Source: Cyclobacterium salsum
GTDB taxonomy: Bacteria; Bacteroidota; Bacteroidia; Cytophagales; Cyclobacteriaceae
Assembly: GCF_010119245.1 (NCBI RefSeq)
Contig: NZ_WNKG01000004.1
Span: forward strand, 310,001-374,000
Length of the DNA stretch: 64,000 bases
Direction of reading: 5' to 3'
Of this stretch, positions 63,790 through 64,000 are shown piece after piece. Position 1 is the stretch's first letter, and each line of letters begins with the position of its first letter. The notes under the pieces were generated by a model. The model had not been told where the DNA came from, did not search any database, and saw only the letters and a list, made by a program, of their open reading frames with translations. The translations under genes and the position numbers were made by a program.

Positions 63790-64000
63790 TTACCTCAGGT
63801 CGATGACTTCAACATCCTGATTTTCTTGGGTATTAAATACGAAATAATCGTCCATAACATTGACATTGCTGTCCAAATCTTTAAACGAATACGTAAACGT
63901 GCCTCCTACGTCATCTTGGATTTCCCAGGCAACGAGATCCAGCTTGGACTTGTCAATAAAAAGCGTGATTTTCTCAAATTGAGATGATTTCTTTTCGGCA
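63790..64000 (-). CDS. LolA-like outer membrane lipoprotein carrier (3' part only)
   Basis: The last 70 codons of a minus-strand gene; the start lies beyond the right edge. [35 protein letters not shown] and [20 protein letters not shown] match the C-terminal strands of LolA-family proteins, which carry lipoproteins across the periplasm from LolCDE to the outer membrane. The call rests on a short C-terminal part. Likely co-transcribed with pyrF, 49 nt downstream. Confidence 0.65.
   Translation of the reverse strand, partial: AEKKSSQFEKITLFIDKSKLDLVAWEIQDDVGGTFTYSFKDLDSNVNVMDDYFVFNTQENQDVEVIDLR

Overview
The window is a stretch of chromosome from a Bacteroidota bacterium, most likely Cytophagales and perhaps Cyclobacteriaceae. 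This is inferred from a SusC/SusD pair, YbbR, BatD, DUF3810, DUF2851 and TrhO homologues, a long NusB, a Na+-translocating NADH dehydrogenase, an atpDC pair apart from the other ATP synthase genes, and promoters of the Bacteroidota type (TTTG, about 19 nt, TAnnTTTG). No rRNA, tRNA, CRISPR array, insertion sequence or prophage was recognised. Both edges cut genes: the 3' part of a dipeptide epimerase on the left and the 3' end of a LolA-like gene on the right.

Layout. 1-2.6 kb: dipeptide epimerase, a BioF-like PLP enzyme and an outer-membrane-type protein. 2.6-4.4 kb: an ABC exporter on the minus strand. 4.8-8.7 kb: a plus-strand run nusB, ytxH-like, DUF1573 lipoprotein, yajC, ybbR, coaE. 8.7-11.7 kb: a small unknown gene, a C40 peptidase and atpDC, ending in a bidirectional terminator shared with murQ.

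11.7-33.8 kb is the accessory part, built around glycans and phosphate esters. It holds MurQ; an aldolase remnant; a propeller plus alpha/alpha-barrel-like exported protein; a tight operon of two sialidase-like proteins around an exported ChbG/YdjC-type deacetylase; an exported alkaline phosphatase; a ROK sugar kinase without the usual zinc loop; an MFS sugar transporter; a XylR-type regulator; an unassigned polytopic membrane protein; SusD and SusC; and a purple-acid-phosphatase-like lipoprotein. Three decayed genes sit among them: the aldolase tail, a phosphatase whose whole catalytic core is deleted, and a FecR-like N-terminal stub. The likely theme is uptake and trimming of a decorated, possibly phosphorylated or N-acetylated, glycan. 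The substrate cannot be read from the sequence.

34-64 kb is mostly housekeeping: a DnaQ-DnaE fusion, thioredoxin, a WecE-like aminotransferase, a DUF502 protein, nqrABCDE (without nqrF, closed by a terminator), ispH, cmk, adenine deaminase, an orphan histidine kinase, DUF3810, Nfu, a dicarboxylate/amino acid symporter, aroC, batD, two small unknown genes, an ABC-F protein, a nucleoside phosphorylase overlapping trhO, a PglD-like acetyltransferase, DUF2851, pyrF and the lolA-like end.

I found no obvious defence, toxin or CRISPR system. The best candidates for something undescribed are the 12.6-33.8 kb locus and, inside it, the 431-residue membrane protein and the 747-residue exported protein.
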